Positions 1-7,106 of a stretch of DNA of 7,286 bases are shown here, one piece after another; the stretch's first letter is position 1; every line of letters starts with the position of its first letter. The stretch covers positions 1 to 7,286 of the forward strand of contig CAMLGP010000130.1 of assembly GCA_946479535.1 (NCBI GenBank). The letters are read 5' to 3'. The DNA comes from an uncultured Bacteroidota bacterium. Its GTDB lineage: Bacteria; Bacteroidota; Bacteroidia; Chitinophagales; Chitinophagaceae. The notes below the pieces were generated by a model. That model was not told where the DNA came from, ran no database searches, and saw nothing but the letters and a program-made list of their open reading frames with translations. Both the position numbers and the translations under genes were made by a program.

Positions 1-35
1 TTTAAACAGTAGCAGGCCCCTTTTATAAGGTTCAT

Positions 36-95
36 GAGACACGAACCATGGCAGCACGCAGTTTAAACCCCGTCGGCTCGAGACAGGAACCACGG
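36..95. repeat. Degenerate direct repeat around a GTTTAAAC palindrome
   Basis: Two 16-base copies, GAGACACGAACCATGG (36-51) and GAGACAGGAACCACGG (80-95), match at 14 of 16 positions and start 44 bases apart. Between them is the perfect palindrome GTTTAAAC (61-68), and TTTAAAC also opens the window (1-7), so a larger unit may have been duplicated, with the first unit cut by the window edge. The first copy also forms a small hairpin, GGTTC (29-33) with GAACC (43-47). On the minus strand the two copies fall in different frames of the only long open frame, which suggests they are non-coding. This could be part of an interspersed intergenic repeat; I do not recognise a named family. Confidence 0.45.
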
Positions 96-105
96 CGTTA
101 TAATC

Positions 106-136
106 TTGTTTATTATATATACTTATAGTAGCTTTG
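106..136 (+). promoter_or_regulatory. Bacteroidota-type promoter for the metH pair
   Basis: A TTG at 106-108 is followed, after exactly 20 bases, by TAGCTTTG at 129-136. This matches the known Bacteroidota sigma-ABfr consensus (TTG at -33, TAnnTTTG at -7, spacing about 17-23) at every fixed position. The spacer is AT-rich. Transcription would start near 140-145, leaving an untranslated leader of about 180 nt before the metH start at 325. The promoter call is inferred from the motif alone, but no competing match of this quality was seen between here and the gene. Confidence 0.6.
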
Positions 137-141
137 CGAAA

Positions 142-324
142 CATTTCAGGCGGATTTGTTTATTGTTCGGCCTGTTCCAAAAAACAGAACTAATAAACGC
201 CAAGAAACTCACCCAATAGTTTCCCAACGTTTATAAGTTCAAAGGCCCCAACAATACATTTCTGTGATTGTTAATATTTGATCGCCTTCGCTAAAGCTTC
301 AGCGATCAAAGAAAATTCAGAACT
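142..324 (+). promoter_or_regulatory. Structured 5' leader of metH
   Basis: Between the predicted transcription start and the metH ATG are about 180 untranslated bases with three possible stem-loops. The first (149-201) is imperfect: GGC 149-151 with GCC 199-201, GTTTATT 158-164 with AATAAAC 192-198, and CTGTT 172-176 with AACAG 183-187. The second is GAAACT 204-209 with AGTTTC 218-223. The third is a perfect 9-bp stem just before the gene, listed separately. I do not see the conserved cores of the cobalamin or SAM-I riboswitches. The leader may still regulate expression in response to B12, SAM or another signal, but that is inference. Confidence 0.35.
277..310 (+). promoter_or_regulatory. 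Perfect 9-bp hairpin just upstream of metH start
   Basis: TTTGATCGC (277-285) pairs perfectly with GCGATCAAA (302-310) around a 16-nt loop, ending 14 nt before the ATG at 325. A competing 5-bp stem, TCGCT 288-292 with AGCGA 301-305, uses part of the same right arm, so the RNA could switch between two folds. No U-run follows, so it is not a typical intrinsic terminator. Its position would allow control of ribosome access, or the inverted repeat could be a protein operator. Confidence 0.45.
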
Positions 325-1323
325 ATGGATATAAGACAGGCACTCGAACAACGCATTCTCATCATTGATGGCGCCATGGGCACCATGATCCAGCGGTATA
401 AACTGCAGGAAGCTGATTACCGCGGTGAACGATTCAAAGACTGGCATCTGGATGTAAAAGGTAATAATGACCTTCTTTGCATTACCCAGCCACAGATCAT
501 TACTGAAATTCATAAACAATACCTGGACGCTGGTGCCGATATCATCGAGACCAATACATTCAGCAGCACAGCTATTGCCATGGCAGATTATGAAATGCAG
601 TCGCTCGCCTATGAGCTGAATGTTGCAGCAGCCAAATGTGCCCGCGAGGCCATTAAACAGGCTGGCCGGGAGGCATGGGTAGCTGGTGCTATCGGTCCAT
701 TGAATAAAACACTATCCCTTAGTCCCGATGTAAATAATCCCGGCTTCCGTGCCGTAACCTTTGATGAAGTAGTAGCTGCTTACTATGAGCAGGTGAAAGG
801 ACTGGTTGATGGCGGTGTTGATATTCTTTTGATTGAAACCATCATTGATACACTCAATGCAAAGGCAGCCATCTTCGCCATCAAGAAGTATTTCAGGGAT
901 AGCGGTAAAACGCCGCTGCCAATAATGATCAGTGGAACCATTACGGATGCTTCCGGAAGAACATTGAGCGGACAAACCCTTGAAGCGTTCTATACTTCCA
1001 TCATGCACGCAAAACCATTAAGCGTTGGTTTGAACTGTGCGTTGGGAGCAAAAGAAATGCGTCCGCATATTGAAGAGTTGTCGCAGATCGCCAGCTGCTA
1101 TGTATCTGCCTATCCCAATGCGGGTCTTCCCAATGCAATGGGTGAATATGATGAGCATCCGGAAGATACAGGTCACTACCTGGAAGAATGGGCAAAAGAA
1201 GGATTTGTGAATATAGTGGGCGGATGCTGTGGCACCACGCCTGACCATATCAAACATATTGCCGAGCATGTAAAAGGTATTAAACCAAGAAAGCTGCCTG
1301 TTGTAGAAAATGCACTGGCTTAA
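325..1323 (+). CDS. metH: Methionine synthase, homocysteine-binding half
   Basis: This 332-residue protein is the N-terminal module of cobalamin-dependent methionine synthase, a stand-alone homocysteine S-methyltransferase TIM barrel. It binds homocysteine through zinc and presents it to methylcobalamin for methionine formation in the cytoplasm. The barrel starts with [10 protein letters not shown] (residues 14-23). The three zinc ligands are visible: Cys238 in GLNCALG, and Cys301-Cys302 in GGCCGT. The length fits the Hcy domain alone, and the protein ends soon after the CC motif, with no folate or B12 domain. The rest of the enzyme is the next gene, 33 nt downstream on the same strand, so the two are almost certainly co-transcribed and should work as a complex. 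The ATG at 325 has no Shine-Dalgarno sequence, as is common in Bacteroidota. The split is clean, with its own stop and a new ATG, so this is not a frameshifted metH. Confidence 0.93.
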   Translation: MDIRQALEQRILIIDGAMGTMIQRYKLQEADYRGERFKDWHLDVKGNNDLLCITQPQIITEIHKQYLDAGADIIETNTFSSTAIAMADYEMQSLAYELNVAAAKCAREAIKQAGREAWVAGAIGPLNKTLSLSPDVNNPGFRAVTFDEVVAAYYEQVKGLVDGGVDILLIETIIDTLNAKAAIFAIKKYFRDSGKTPLPIMISGTITDASGRTLSGQTLEAFYTSIMHAKPLSVGLNCALGAKEMRPHIEELSQIASCYVSAYPNAGLPNAMGEYDEHPEDTGHYLEEWAKEGFVNIVGGCCGTTPDHIKHIAEHVKGIKPRKLPVVENALA

Positions 1324-1356
1324 TTTCGCCATTAAAATATTTCGAACCAGTTACCG

Positions 1357-4074
1357 ATGCCTGACACAATCACTATAAAGCCGTACTTACGCCTCGCTGG
1401 TCTTGAACCACTGGTGGTTCGTCCTGAAACCAATTTTGTGAATGTTGGTGAACGTACCAATATTACAGGATCCAAGAAGTTTGAAAGGCTGATCAAAGAA
1501 AATAAATACGAAGAAGCGCTCAGTGTTGCACGCCAGCAGGTAGAAAATGGTGCACAGGTACTGGATGTGAATATGGACGATGCCCTGGTGGATGGTGTTC
1601 AGGCCATGACCACCTTTCTCAATCTCCTGCAAAGTGAGCCGGATATCGCCAAGATCCCTGTAATGGTTGACTCCTCCAAATTCACCATTATTGAAGCAGG
1701 TTTAAAATGTGTGCAGGGAAAATGCATCGTTAACTCCATCTCCATGAAAGAAGGAGAAGCGAAATTCATTGAACAGGCAATTATTTGCCAGAGCTATGGC
1801 GCTTCAGTGATCGTGATGGCCTTTGATGAAAAAGGACAGGCAGATACCAAAGAACGCAAAGTTGAAATATGCCATCGCGCGTACAAGATTTTGACAGAAC
1901 AGGTTGGCTTTGATCCGCAGGATATCATCTTTGACCCCAACATTTTTGCGGTTGCAACCGGACTGGAAGAACATAATAACTATGGTGTAGATTTCATTGA
2001 AGCTACCCGGGAAATAAAACGACTGATGCCGCTTACCAAAGTAAGTGGTGGGGTGAGCAACCTTTCCTTTTCCTTCAGAGGCAATGAACACGTGCGGGAA
2101 GCCATGCATAGCGTATTCCTTTATTATGCGATCAAGGCTGGAATGGATATGGGCATTGTGAATGCCGGACAGCTTGCCATCTATGATGATATTGAGCCAA
2201 ATCTCCGCAATCTCTGTGAAGATGTGATCCTCAACCGGAATAATGATAATAACGAGGCTACTGAAAAACTGATCGCTTTTGCCGAAACAGTAAAAGCAAA
2301 AGGCAAGGAGGTAACCAAAGATGAAAGCTGGAGAAACTCAACTGTTGAAGAGCGATTGAAACACTCACTCGTCAATGGTATTACAGACTATATTGATCAG
2401 GATACAGAAGAAGCCCGTCAGAAATATCCCAAACCACTGGATGTAATTGAAGGTCCGTTAATGGATGGAATGAATGTGGTGGGTGATCTGTTTGGTGCCG
2501 GCAAGATGTTCCTTCCCCAGGTAGTGAAGAGCGCCCGTGTAATGAAAAAAAGTGTGGCCATCCTCACCCCCTTTATTGAACAGGAAAAAGAAGATCGCAA
2601 GAAAGCTGCAGCTGCAGCTGGAAAAACTGCAGAATTAGAAAAGGGTGCTGCAAAGATCCTTCTCGCTACCGTAAAGGGAGATGTGCATGATATCGGTAAA
2701 AATATCGTGGGTGTGGTATTGGGCTGTAATGGATATGATATTGTAGACCTTGGCGTAATGGTGGCTACCGATAAGATCCTTGAAACTGCAGAAAAAGAAA
2801 AGGCCGATATTATCGGTCTCAGTGGACTGATTACTCCTTCTCTTGATGAGATGGTGCACGTAGCCCATGAAATGAAACGCAGGGGAATGAAACAGCCATT
2901 GCTAATTGGTGGCGACACTACTTCCCGTATGCATACTGCCGTGAAGATCGCTCCGCAATACGATAATGGTGTTATTCATGTGCTGGACGCGTCACGTAGT
3001 GTAACTGTTGCCGGTTCCCTGTTGAATAAGGAACAGAAGCCAGCACTGCTATCCAACATTAAAAAGGAATACACCAAACTTGCGGAAGATTTTGCAAGCA
3101 AGAGATCTGTTAAACAATACCTGTCATTTGCAGATGCGCAGAAAAATAAGGTTAAGATCGACTGGAAGAACTATACTCCGGTGAAACCAGTATTTACCGG
3201 AAGTAAGGTATTTGAAGATTATGATCTGGCGGAGATAAGACCTTATATCGATTGGACGCCCTTTTTTATTGCCTGGGAAATGCATGGAAAGTATCCGCAG
3301 ATCCTGAGCGATGCCAAAATAGGCAAGGAAGCCACCAAACTATTCAATGATGCCAATGCGCTTTTAGATAAGATCATTGCTGAAAAATGGCTGAGCGCCC
3401 AGGGTGTTGTTGGGTTTTGGGAAGCTGCCGGTACAGGACCTGATTCTGTAGAAGTTAAAAATCCCACTGTTCATTTAGAGTTCCTTCGTCAGCAGATCAA
3501 GAAGGCGGCTGATCAGCCTAACCTTTCACTGGCTGATTTTATCAAGCCTGCTACCATTAATTCAACTCCTGATTATATTGGCGCTTTCGCTGTAACGATA
3601 AAAGGTATTGAACAGCATATCAAGAACTTTGAAAAGGCACTGGATGATTATAACAAGATCACGCTGCAGGCGCTCGCTGATCGTTTGGCTGAAGCCTTTG
3701 CAGAGCTTCTCCATAAGAGAACTCGTACAGAATTCTGGGGTTATGTGAAGGATGAGAAACTTGATAATGAAGAATTGATCAAAGAAAGCTATAGTGGTAT
3801 TCGCCCGGCTCCGGGTTATCCCGCCTGTCCGGATCATACAGAGAAATACAAACTGATGGAACTACTGGGTGGTGAGAAAACTACAGGTATTCATCTGACA
3901 GAATCCCTGGCCATGTATCCTGCCGCTTCAGTTTGCGGCTGGTATTTCAGTCATCCCCAAAGCCAGTACTTTGGTGTAGGCAAAATACAGCCTGACCAGT
4001 TTGAAGATTACGTGAAGCGTAAAGGAATGCCGAAAGAGGAAATGGAAAGATGGCTCAGGCCCATTATGGAATAA
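1357..4074 (+). CDS. metH: Methionine synthase, folate/B12/activation half
   Basis: This 905-residue protein supplies the remaining MetH domains. A pterin-binding barrel comes first (about 20-290), with [14 protein letters not shown] near 29-42, and should bind 5-methyltetrahydrofolate. A helical cap follows (about 330-410), then the Rossmann-type B12 domain with DVHDIGKN (442-449), where His444 is the expected lower cobalt ligand. The C-terminal activation domain (about 580-905) carries [15 protein letters not shown] (816-830), the SAM-binding signature used for reductive repair of oxidised cobalamin. It lacks a homocysteine domain, which the upstream gene provides. An Ala/Lys/Glu-rich stretch (about 411-432) between cap and B12 domain looks longer than in E. 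coli MetH; it is encoded partly by a CTGCAG-type repeat near 2604-2620. The gene ends 33 nt from the convergent HAD gene, and I see no clear terminator hairpin between them. No metF follows it here. The stand-alone activation half implies a need for an electron donor such as flavodoxin or ferredoxin, encoded elsewhere. Confidence 0.95.
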   Translation: MPDTITIKPYLRLAGLEPLVVRPETNFVNVGERTNITGSKKFERLIKENKYEEALSVARQQVENGAQVLDVNMDDALVDGVQAMTTFLNLLQSEPDIAKIPVMVDSSKFTIIEAGLKCVQGKCIVNSISMKEGEAKFIEQAIICQSYGASVIVMAFDEKGQADTKERKVEICHRAYKILTEQVGFDPQDIIFDPNIFAVATGLEEHNNYGVDFIEATREIKRLMPLTKVSGGVSNLSFSFRGNEHVREAMHSVFLYYAIKAGMDMGIVNAGQLAIYDDIEPNLRNLCEDVILNRNNDNNEATEKLIAFAETVKAKGKEVTKDESWRNSTVEERLKHSLVNGITDYIDQDTEEARQKYPKPLDVIEGPLMDGMNVVGDLFGAGKMFLPQVVKSARVMKKSVAILTPFIEQEKEDRKKAAAAAGKTAELEKGAAKILLATVKGDVHDIGKNIVGVVLGCNGYDIVDLGVMVATDKILETAEKEKADIIGLSGLITPSLDEMVHVAHEMKRRGMKQPLLIGGDTTSRMHTAVKIAPQYDNGVIHVLDASRSVTVAGSLLNKEQKPALLSNIKKEYTKLAEDFASKRSVKQYLSFADAQKNKVKIDWKNYTPVKPVFTGSKVFEDYDLAEIRPYIDWTPFFIAWEMHGKYPQILSDAKIGKEATKLFNDANALLDKIIAEKWLSAQGVVGFWEAAGTGPDSVEVKNPTVHLEFLRQQIKKAADQPNLSLADFIKPATINSTPDYIGAFAVTIKGIEQHIKNFEKALDDYNKITLQALADRLAEAFAELLHKRTRTEFWGYVKDEKLDNEELIKESYSGIRPAPGYPACPDHTEKYKLMELLGGEKTTGIHLTESLAMYPAASVCGWYFSHPQSQYFGVGKIQPDQFEDYVKRKGMPKEEMERWLRPIME

Positions 4075-4107
4075 ATAAAAGGCCATAGAAATGTCAGTCA
4101 TTCAATA

Positions 4108-4725
4108 TTACAAAATTCCCCTCACCTCTAACTCCTTTCTCAACAACTCAGGTGATTTAAAATGGATGGAATTAATCCCTAACTCTTCAGCAGCCTTTAT
4201 ATTCCTCAGGCTGTCATCTATAAACAGTGCCTTTTTAGGATCAACATGGTAGCGATCTAAAAGCCGGTTGTAGAATTCATGAAAAGGCTTTCTCGTCTTT
4301 TCCTCCCCACTTACCACACGGCCATCAAACCAGTGAAGGAAATTATAGCGAACCAAGGCGATATCAAATAATCCGGACTGCCAGTTGGTCAACGCGTAGA
4401 TCTTATATTTTCCACTTTCCTTCAGCTCTTTAAATATTTGTACCGTTCCGGGTATGGGTGCTTTTAGCATTTCTGTCCACCGGCCATAATAATCGCGGAT
4501 CGGTTGCTCCCATTCAGGATATTGTTGAATCAATGACTGAGTAGCTTCCACAATGGAACGGCCGGCATCCTGTTCCTCATTCCACTCAGGTGTACAGATA
4601 TTTTTGAAGAAATAATCCAGCTTTTCAGCCTTATCAAAATACTTATCATTGAAAACATGCGAAGGGTTCCATTCTACCAGCACATTGCCAAGGTCAAAGA
4701 TTATCGTATTAATAGAGTTGCTCAT
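4108..4725 (-). CDS. HAD-family hydrolase, YihX-like (subfamily IA)
   Basis: This predicted cytoplasmic HAD phosphatase has 205 residues when started at the ATG at 4725 (MSNSINT). Motif I is FDLGNV with Asp11 as the likely nucleophile; motif II is ALTNW with Thr113; motif III has Lys146 in TRKP; motif IV is LFIDDS with Asp170-Asp171. A helical cap lies between motifs I and II. The residue two after the nucleophile is Gly13 rather than the usual acid Asp; the same DLGNV form occurs in E. coli YihX, a glucose-1-phosphate phosphatase, so activity is plausible but the substrate is unknown. An ATG at 4761 would add 12 residues (MIRPQQQ...), but it deepens the overlap with the upstream MFS gene and adds no conserved sequence. 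The chosen start overlaps the MFS stop by 17 bases, suggesting translational coupling. It is the last gene of a three-gene minus-strand unit. Confidence 0.85.
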   Translation of the reverse strand: MSNSINTIIFDLGNVLVEWNPSHVFNDKYFDKAEKLDYFFKNICTPEWNEEQDAGRSIVEATQSLIQQYPEWEQPIRDYYGRWTEMLKAPIPGTVQIFKELKESGKYKIYALTNWQSGLFDIALVRYNFLHWFDGRVVSGEEKTRKPFHEFYNRLLDRYHVDPKKALFIDDSLRNIKAAEELGINSIHFKSPELLRKELEVRGIL

Positions 4726-5929
4726 CGTATTGTACCTGTTTTGTTGTTGCGGGCGTATCAATTTTATTTCCGCCCAGGAATTTATTCTGCCATGCCACTA
4801 CTACTGCAGCAAGGGCCAGCAAAATTAATAAGGAGAAGCCTGCAGACAGATTGATTTTTTCAGAAATAAAACCGATCAGGGAAGGACCTGTTAAGAACCC
4901 AATTAGTCCCCCTGTTGTTACCATTGCAAACCCTTCCACTGTACTCACGCCAGGAATATTTGCCGAAGCACTGAACAATACCGGCACTATGCAGCAACAG
5001 CCGCATCCTACCAGTATATATCCCAAAATGGCTACAGATACCGCTGGTGCAATTACAACCACTGCAAATCCAAGCGCCGCTAAAGAGCCTCCGGCTATTA
5101 CAGTTTTCTTACTTCCTATTTTACTAATGAGGTTGTCACCATTAAACCGGCCAACCGTCATTGCTGCCGAAAATCCGAAATATCCTAAACTGATAAGGGC
5201 TTTGGGAGAATGAAGTGATTCCTTTAGGTATATCGCACTCCAGTCTGCCACACAACCTTCCGCCATAAACACTACCATGCATATAAAGGATATACCCAGA
5301 ATGGTAAGAGAAGGAAGCTTAAGTCCTGATTTGCTTTGAATAATGTCTTTATTAGCCAGCAGGTGTGTTTTGTTACGATACAGGATGAAAATTATAACTA
5401 CCGCAACCATCACTATCTGCCATCCTGAAACAATATGGAATGCAAACAAAGCTGCAGCCAGTCCTGAACTGATCCACCCTCCCAGGCTGTACATGCCGTG
5501 GCAGGTGCTCATCATTCTCCGGTTATATTTCTTTTCCATTATGTTCACCGTGGCATTGGAAGATACCCCGTTAAGAAAACTCACCAGTCCAAAGCAATAC
5601 AGGCAGAGCCATAGCATGACCCTGTTAACTGCATTGATCTCAGCGATCATGATCAAACAAAGCGTTGTATAACCTATATACATCCAGGTGCCTACAGGTA
5701 TGCGACTGAATACCTTAGTGCTCAGCGCAACACCGGTGAGGGCGCCCAATGGCGACAGTAGCAGGGAAAGCCCAAGACTTCCATCTGTAAAACCCATTCT
5801 ATCCTTAATGGTAGGAATTGCGGCCACCCAGGTACCGAACAAAAGGCTGGAGGTACAAAAATTGAAACCCACAGCAAGTGCAGGTTTAATCTTTATGAAA
5901 GAAGAGATATTTCGAAATAAGATCGGCAC
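4709..5929 (-). CDS. MFS transporter, YbjJ-like
   Basis: A 406-residue inner-membrane major facilitator with about twelve hydrophobic segments spread over residues 15-385. Family marks include MSTCHGMYSLGG (140-151), the EGCVADWSAIYL stretch (224-235) and FLTGPSLIGFISE (345-357), all typical of the YbjJ-like branch as I know it. YbjJ-type proteins are poorly characterised, so the substrate is not given. The start is a GTG at 5929, four bases after the SemiSWEET stop; no in-frame ATG exists upstream before a stop, and the next Met is at residue 45, inside the first conserved region, so GTG is the best choice. The C-terminal tail after residue 385 is hydrophilic and its last codons overlap the start of the HAD gene. 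The arrangement points to one operon with the sugar-type SemiSWEET and a possible sugar-phosphate phosphatase. Confidence 0.88.
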   Translation of the reverse strand: MPILFRNISSFIKIKPALAVGFNFCTSSLLFGTWVAAIPTIKDRMGFTDGSLGLSLLLSPLGALTGVALSTKVFSRIPVGTWMYIGYTTLCLIMIAEINAVNRVMLWLCLYCFGLVSFLNGVSSNATVNIMEKKYNRRMMSTCHGMYSLGGWISSGLAAALFAFHIVSGWQIVMVAVVIIFILYRNKTHLLANKDIIQSKSGLKLPSLTILGISFICMVVFMAEGCVADWSAIYLKESLHSPKALISLGYFGFSAAMTVGRFNGDNLISKIGSKKTVIAGGSLAALGFAVVVIAPAVSVAILGYILVGCGCCCIVPVLFSASANIPGVSTVEGFAMVTTGGLIGFLTGPSLIGFISEKINLSAGFSLLILLALAAVVVAWQNKFLGGNKIDTPATTKQVQYDEQLY

Positions 5930-5933
5930 AGTA

Positions 5934-6191
5934 CTATTTATTGAATCGAAATTTAAAGTAGATCATCATCAAAGCCATTACCATAAGGGTGGCATTTGTG
6001 AGAATGATCACCCAGTTATTGATATTAATGGCATAGATGATCCACAATATCTCACAAGAGACTGCAATGATGAACATCATCAGGGAAACATCTTCAGCTG
6101 ATCGTTTCTTATACGTCTTGATGACCTGAGGCAAAAAAGTTATGGCTGTTATACCTCCGGCAACATAGCCGAGAATATCATTGGAAGTCAT
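5934..6191 (-). CDS. SemiSWEET sugar transporter (MtN3/PQ-loop)
   Basis: This 85-residue protein is a bacterial SemiSWEET, half of a eukaryotic SWEET. It has three membrane segments, about residues 5-24, 36-56 and 60-79. The PQ-loop motif is at FLPQVIKTYK (19-28, Pro21-Gln22). Trp50 and Asn66 sit where SemiSWEETs have their sugar-pocket Trp and Asn. The family forms homodimers in the inner membrane and carries mono- or disaccharides by facilitated diffusion; the exact sugar cannot be read from sequence. The ATG at 6191 has no strong Shine-Dalgarno sequence. The gene leads a minus-strand unit with the MFS gene starting 4 nt after its stop. The 128-nt gap upstream holds two palindromes and a weak -7-like TATTTTG on the minus strand (6226-6232), with no matching TTG seen. 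Confidence 0.9.
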   Translation of the reverse strand: MTSNDILGYVAGGITAITFLPQVIKTYKKRSAEDVSLMMFIIAVSCEILWIIYAININNWVIILTNATLMVMALMMIYFKFRFNK

Positions 6192-6253
6192 TGCAGTGGA
6201 TTTTGTGCGAAGATAAGTTACTGTACAAAATACACATTCACCTTTTTACGGTA

Positions 6254-6271
6254 TCCCGGTAGCTATCGGGA
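6254..6271. repeat. Bacteroidota-type ATCGGGA palindrome, copy 1
   Basis: TCCCGGTAGCTATCGGGA is an 18-base near-perfect palindrome with one G-T mismatch. Extended to 6253-6272 it matches copy 2 (6301-6320) at 17 of 20 positions. It can form a strong hairpin in RNA from either strand. No T-run follows on either side, so a classical terminator is not evident. Such sequences recur between genes in Bacteroidota, by my recollection; the function is uncertain. Confidence 0.65.
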
Positions 6272-6300
6272 CCAATTGCCATCTGTAGTTATTACGCCTT

Positions 6301-6320
6301 ATCCCGATGGCTATCGGGAT
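6301..6320. repeat. ATCGGGAT palindrome, copy 2, at the LOG stop codon
   Basis: ATCCCGATGGCTATCGGGAT forms a hairpin of up to nine or ten pairs, including one G-T. Its last base is the first base of the LOG stop codon (6320-6322), so on the minus strand the hairpin begins right at the end of the LOG gene. It may protect or define the LOG mRNA 3' end, or act as a terminator without a T-run. The 29 bases between the copies hold nothing recognisable. Confidence 0.65.
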
Positions 6321-7066
6321 TATCGCTTCTCAAACAGCCACCATTGCCGTTTGCGTGGATTGACCTTATAATTGGAGCTTATATAAGTGTGAATATGTTG
6401 CATGGCTTCTTCCACACTGTCTGTTACCAAAACAAGATTCATATCTCCTTTAGAAATAGTGCCCTGCTCTTCCATCTCTTTAAGAGTTTCCATCAATGAC
6501 TTGTAGAACTCCTTCCCAAACAGTACAATCGGAAACTGGGTTACTGTTTTGGTCTGGACCAGCGTAAGTGTTTCAAAGAATTCATCCATTGTACCAAAGC
6601 CGCCTGGCATAATGATAAATCCATAGGAATATTTAACTAGCAAAACCTTTCTGACAAAAAAATGTTCAAAGGTTATTGATGTATTCAAATAGGGATTAGC
6701 CTGTTGCTCAAAAGGTAATTGTACATTGAGCCCAACCGATTGGCCGCCACTTTCAAAAGCCCCTCGATTGGCCGCTTCCATGATGCCGGGACCACCACCT
6801 GTCATGGTAGTAAATCCCATTTCAGCGATCGCTTTTCCAAATTCCCTTGCCTTCATATAAAAAGGATGGTCGTCCTTAAATCTTGCTGATCCGAATACTG
6901 TAATGCAGGGCCCCAGAAAATGCAGGGTCCGGAATCCTTTAATAAACTGTTTAAATACCCGCAATGCAAAGCCCAGCTCATAACCCCTGCTTTTTGGCCC
7001 TTTCAGGAATACATGCTCCTTCGGTGGAATTATTACCCTGCTTTTGGATTTTGTTTTCTCTTCCAT
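6320..7066 (-). CDS. LOG-family protein (TIGR00730 Rossmann fold)
   Basis: A 248-residue cytoplasmic protein of the LOG (LONELY GUY) family. The nucleotide-binding fold begins at ITVFGSAR (55-62) and carries both signatures, GGGPGIMEA (90-98) and PGGFGTMDE (154-162). Members hydrolyse the N-glycosidic bond of nucleoside 5'-monophosphates, releasing a base and ribose 5-phosphate; some release cytokinins, others act in general nucleotide turnover. In a bacterium of this kind housekeeping nucleotide metabolism is the more cautious guess. The roughly 50-residue N-terminal extension, basic at first, precedes the core. The ATG at 7066 (MEEKTKSK) was chosen over the ATGs at 7117 and 7114, because the longer forms would overlap the start of the divergent xth gene and add an unconserved leader. 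A hairpin repeat abuts its stop codon. Confidence 0.9.
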   Translation of the reverse strand: MEEKTKSKSRVIIPPKEHVFLKGPKSRGYELGFALRVFKQFIKGFRTLHFLGPCITVFGSARFKDDHPFYMKAREFGKAIAEMGFTTMTGGGPGIMEAANRGAFESGGQSVGLNVQLPFEQQANPYLNTSITFEHFFVRKVLLVKYSYGFIIMPGGFGTMDEFFETLTLVQTKTVTQFPIVLFGKEFYKSLMETLKEMEEQGTISKGDMNLVLVTDSVEEAMQHIHTYISSNYKVNPRKRQWWLFEKR

Positions 7067-7106
7067 ACTATGCTGTAAATTGCTTTCCAATTTAAACAAT
7101 AATACA
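7067..7106. promoter_or_regulatory. Divergent LOG/xth intergenic region
   Basis: These 40 AT-rich bases separate the two divergent start codons, so the promoters must lie here or inside the opposing genes. On the minus strand TATTATTG (7097-7104) differs from TAnnTTTG at one base and would give LOG a short leader, but no TTG sits about 20 bases upstream. On the plus strand TAAATTGC (7076-7083) with TTG at 7051-7053 is a weaker match. Neither is convincing on its own. Confidence 0.3.

Larger units (their letters stand above)
1..144 (-). other. Doubtful open frame leaving the left edge
   Basis: An ATG at 144 on the minus strand opens 48 codons with no stop before the window ends at base 1. The conceptual protein starts MFRKATISIYNKQDYNAV and is rich in Arg, Leu and Val. 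I recognise no domain, signal peptide or membrane segment. Against it being a gene: the frame covers the degenerate direct repeat out of register, and its start region overlaps the likely -7 promoter element used on the opposite strand. It is recorded because it could be the start of a truncated gene, but chance or translation of a repeat is more likely. Confidence 0.15.

Noticed and set aside
277..310. Intrinsic terminator before metH
   Set aside because: The stem is good but is followed by an A-rich stretch rather than a T-run.
142..324. Cobalamin or SAM-I riboswitch in the metH leader
   Set aside because: No B12-box or S-box core could be found by eye. A covariance search would settle this.
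1321..1359. metH broken by a frameshift or premature stop
   Set aside because: Both parts are complete at domain boundaries, with a proper stop and a new ATG 33 bases later, matching the split form known in Bacteroidota.
2418..2918. A 166-codon minus-strand open frame inside metH
   Set aside because: It lies fully antisense to the well-conserved B12-binding region, has no recognisable domain, and is best explained by codon use of the real gene.
4726..4761. A longer HAD protein starting at 4761
   Set aside because: It adds 12 unconserved residues and deepens the overlap with the MFS gene. It cannot be fully excluded.
4851..6101. Several plus-strand open frames of 109-137 codons opposite the MFS and SemiSWEET genes
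   Set aside because: The minus strand carries clear MFS and SemiSWEET family motifs; the plus-strand frames show none.
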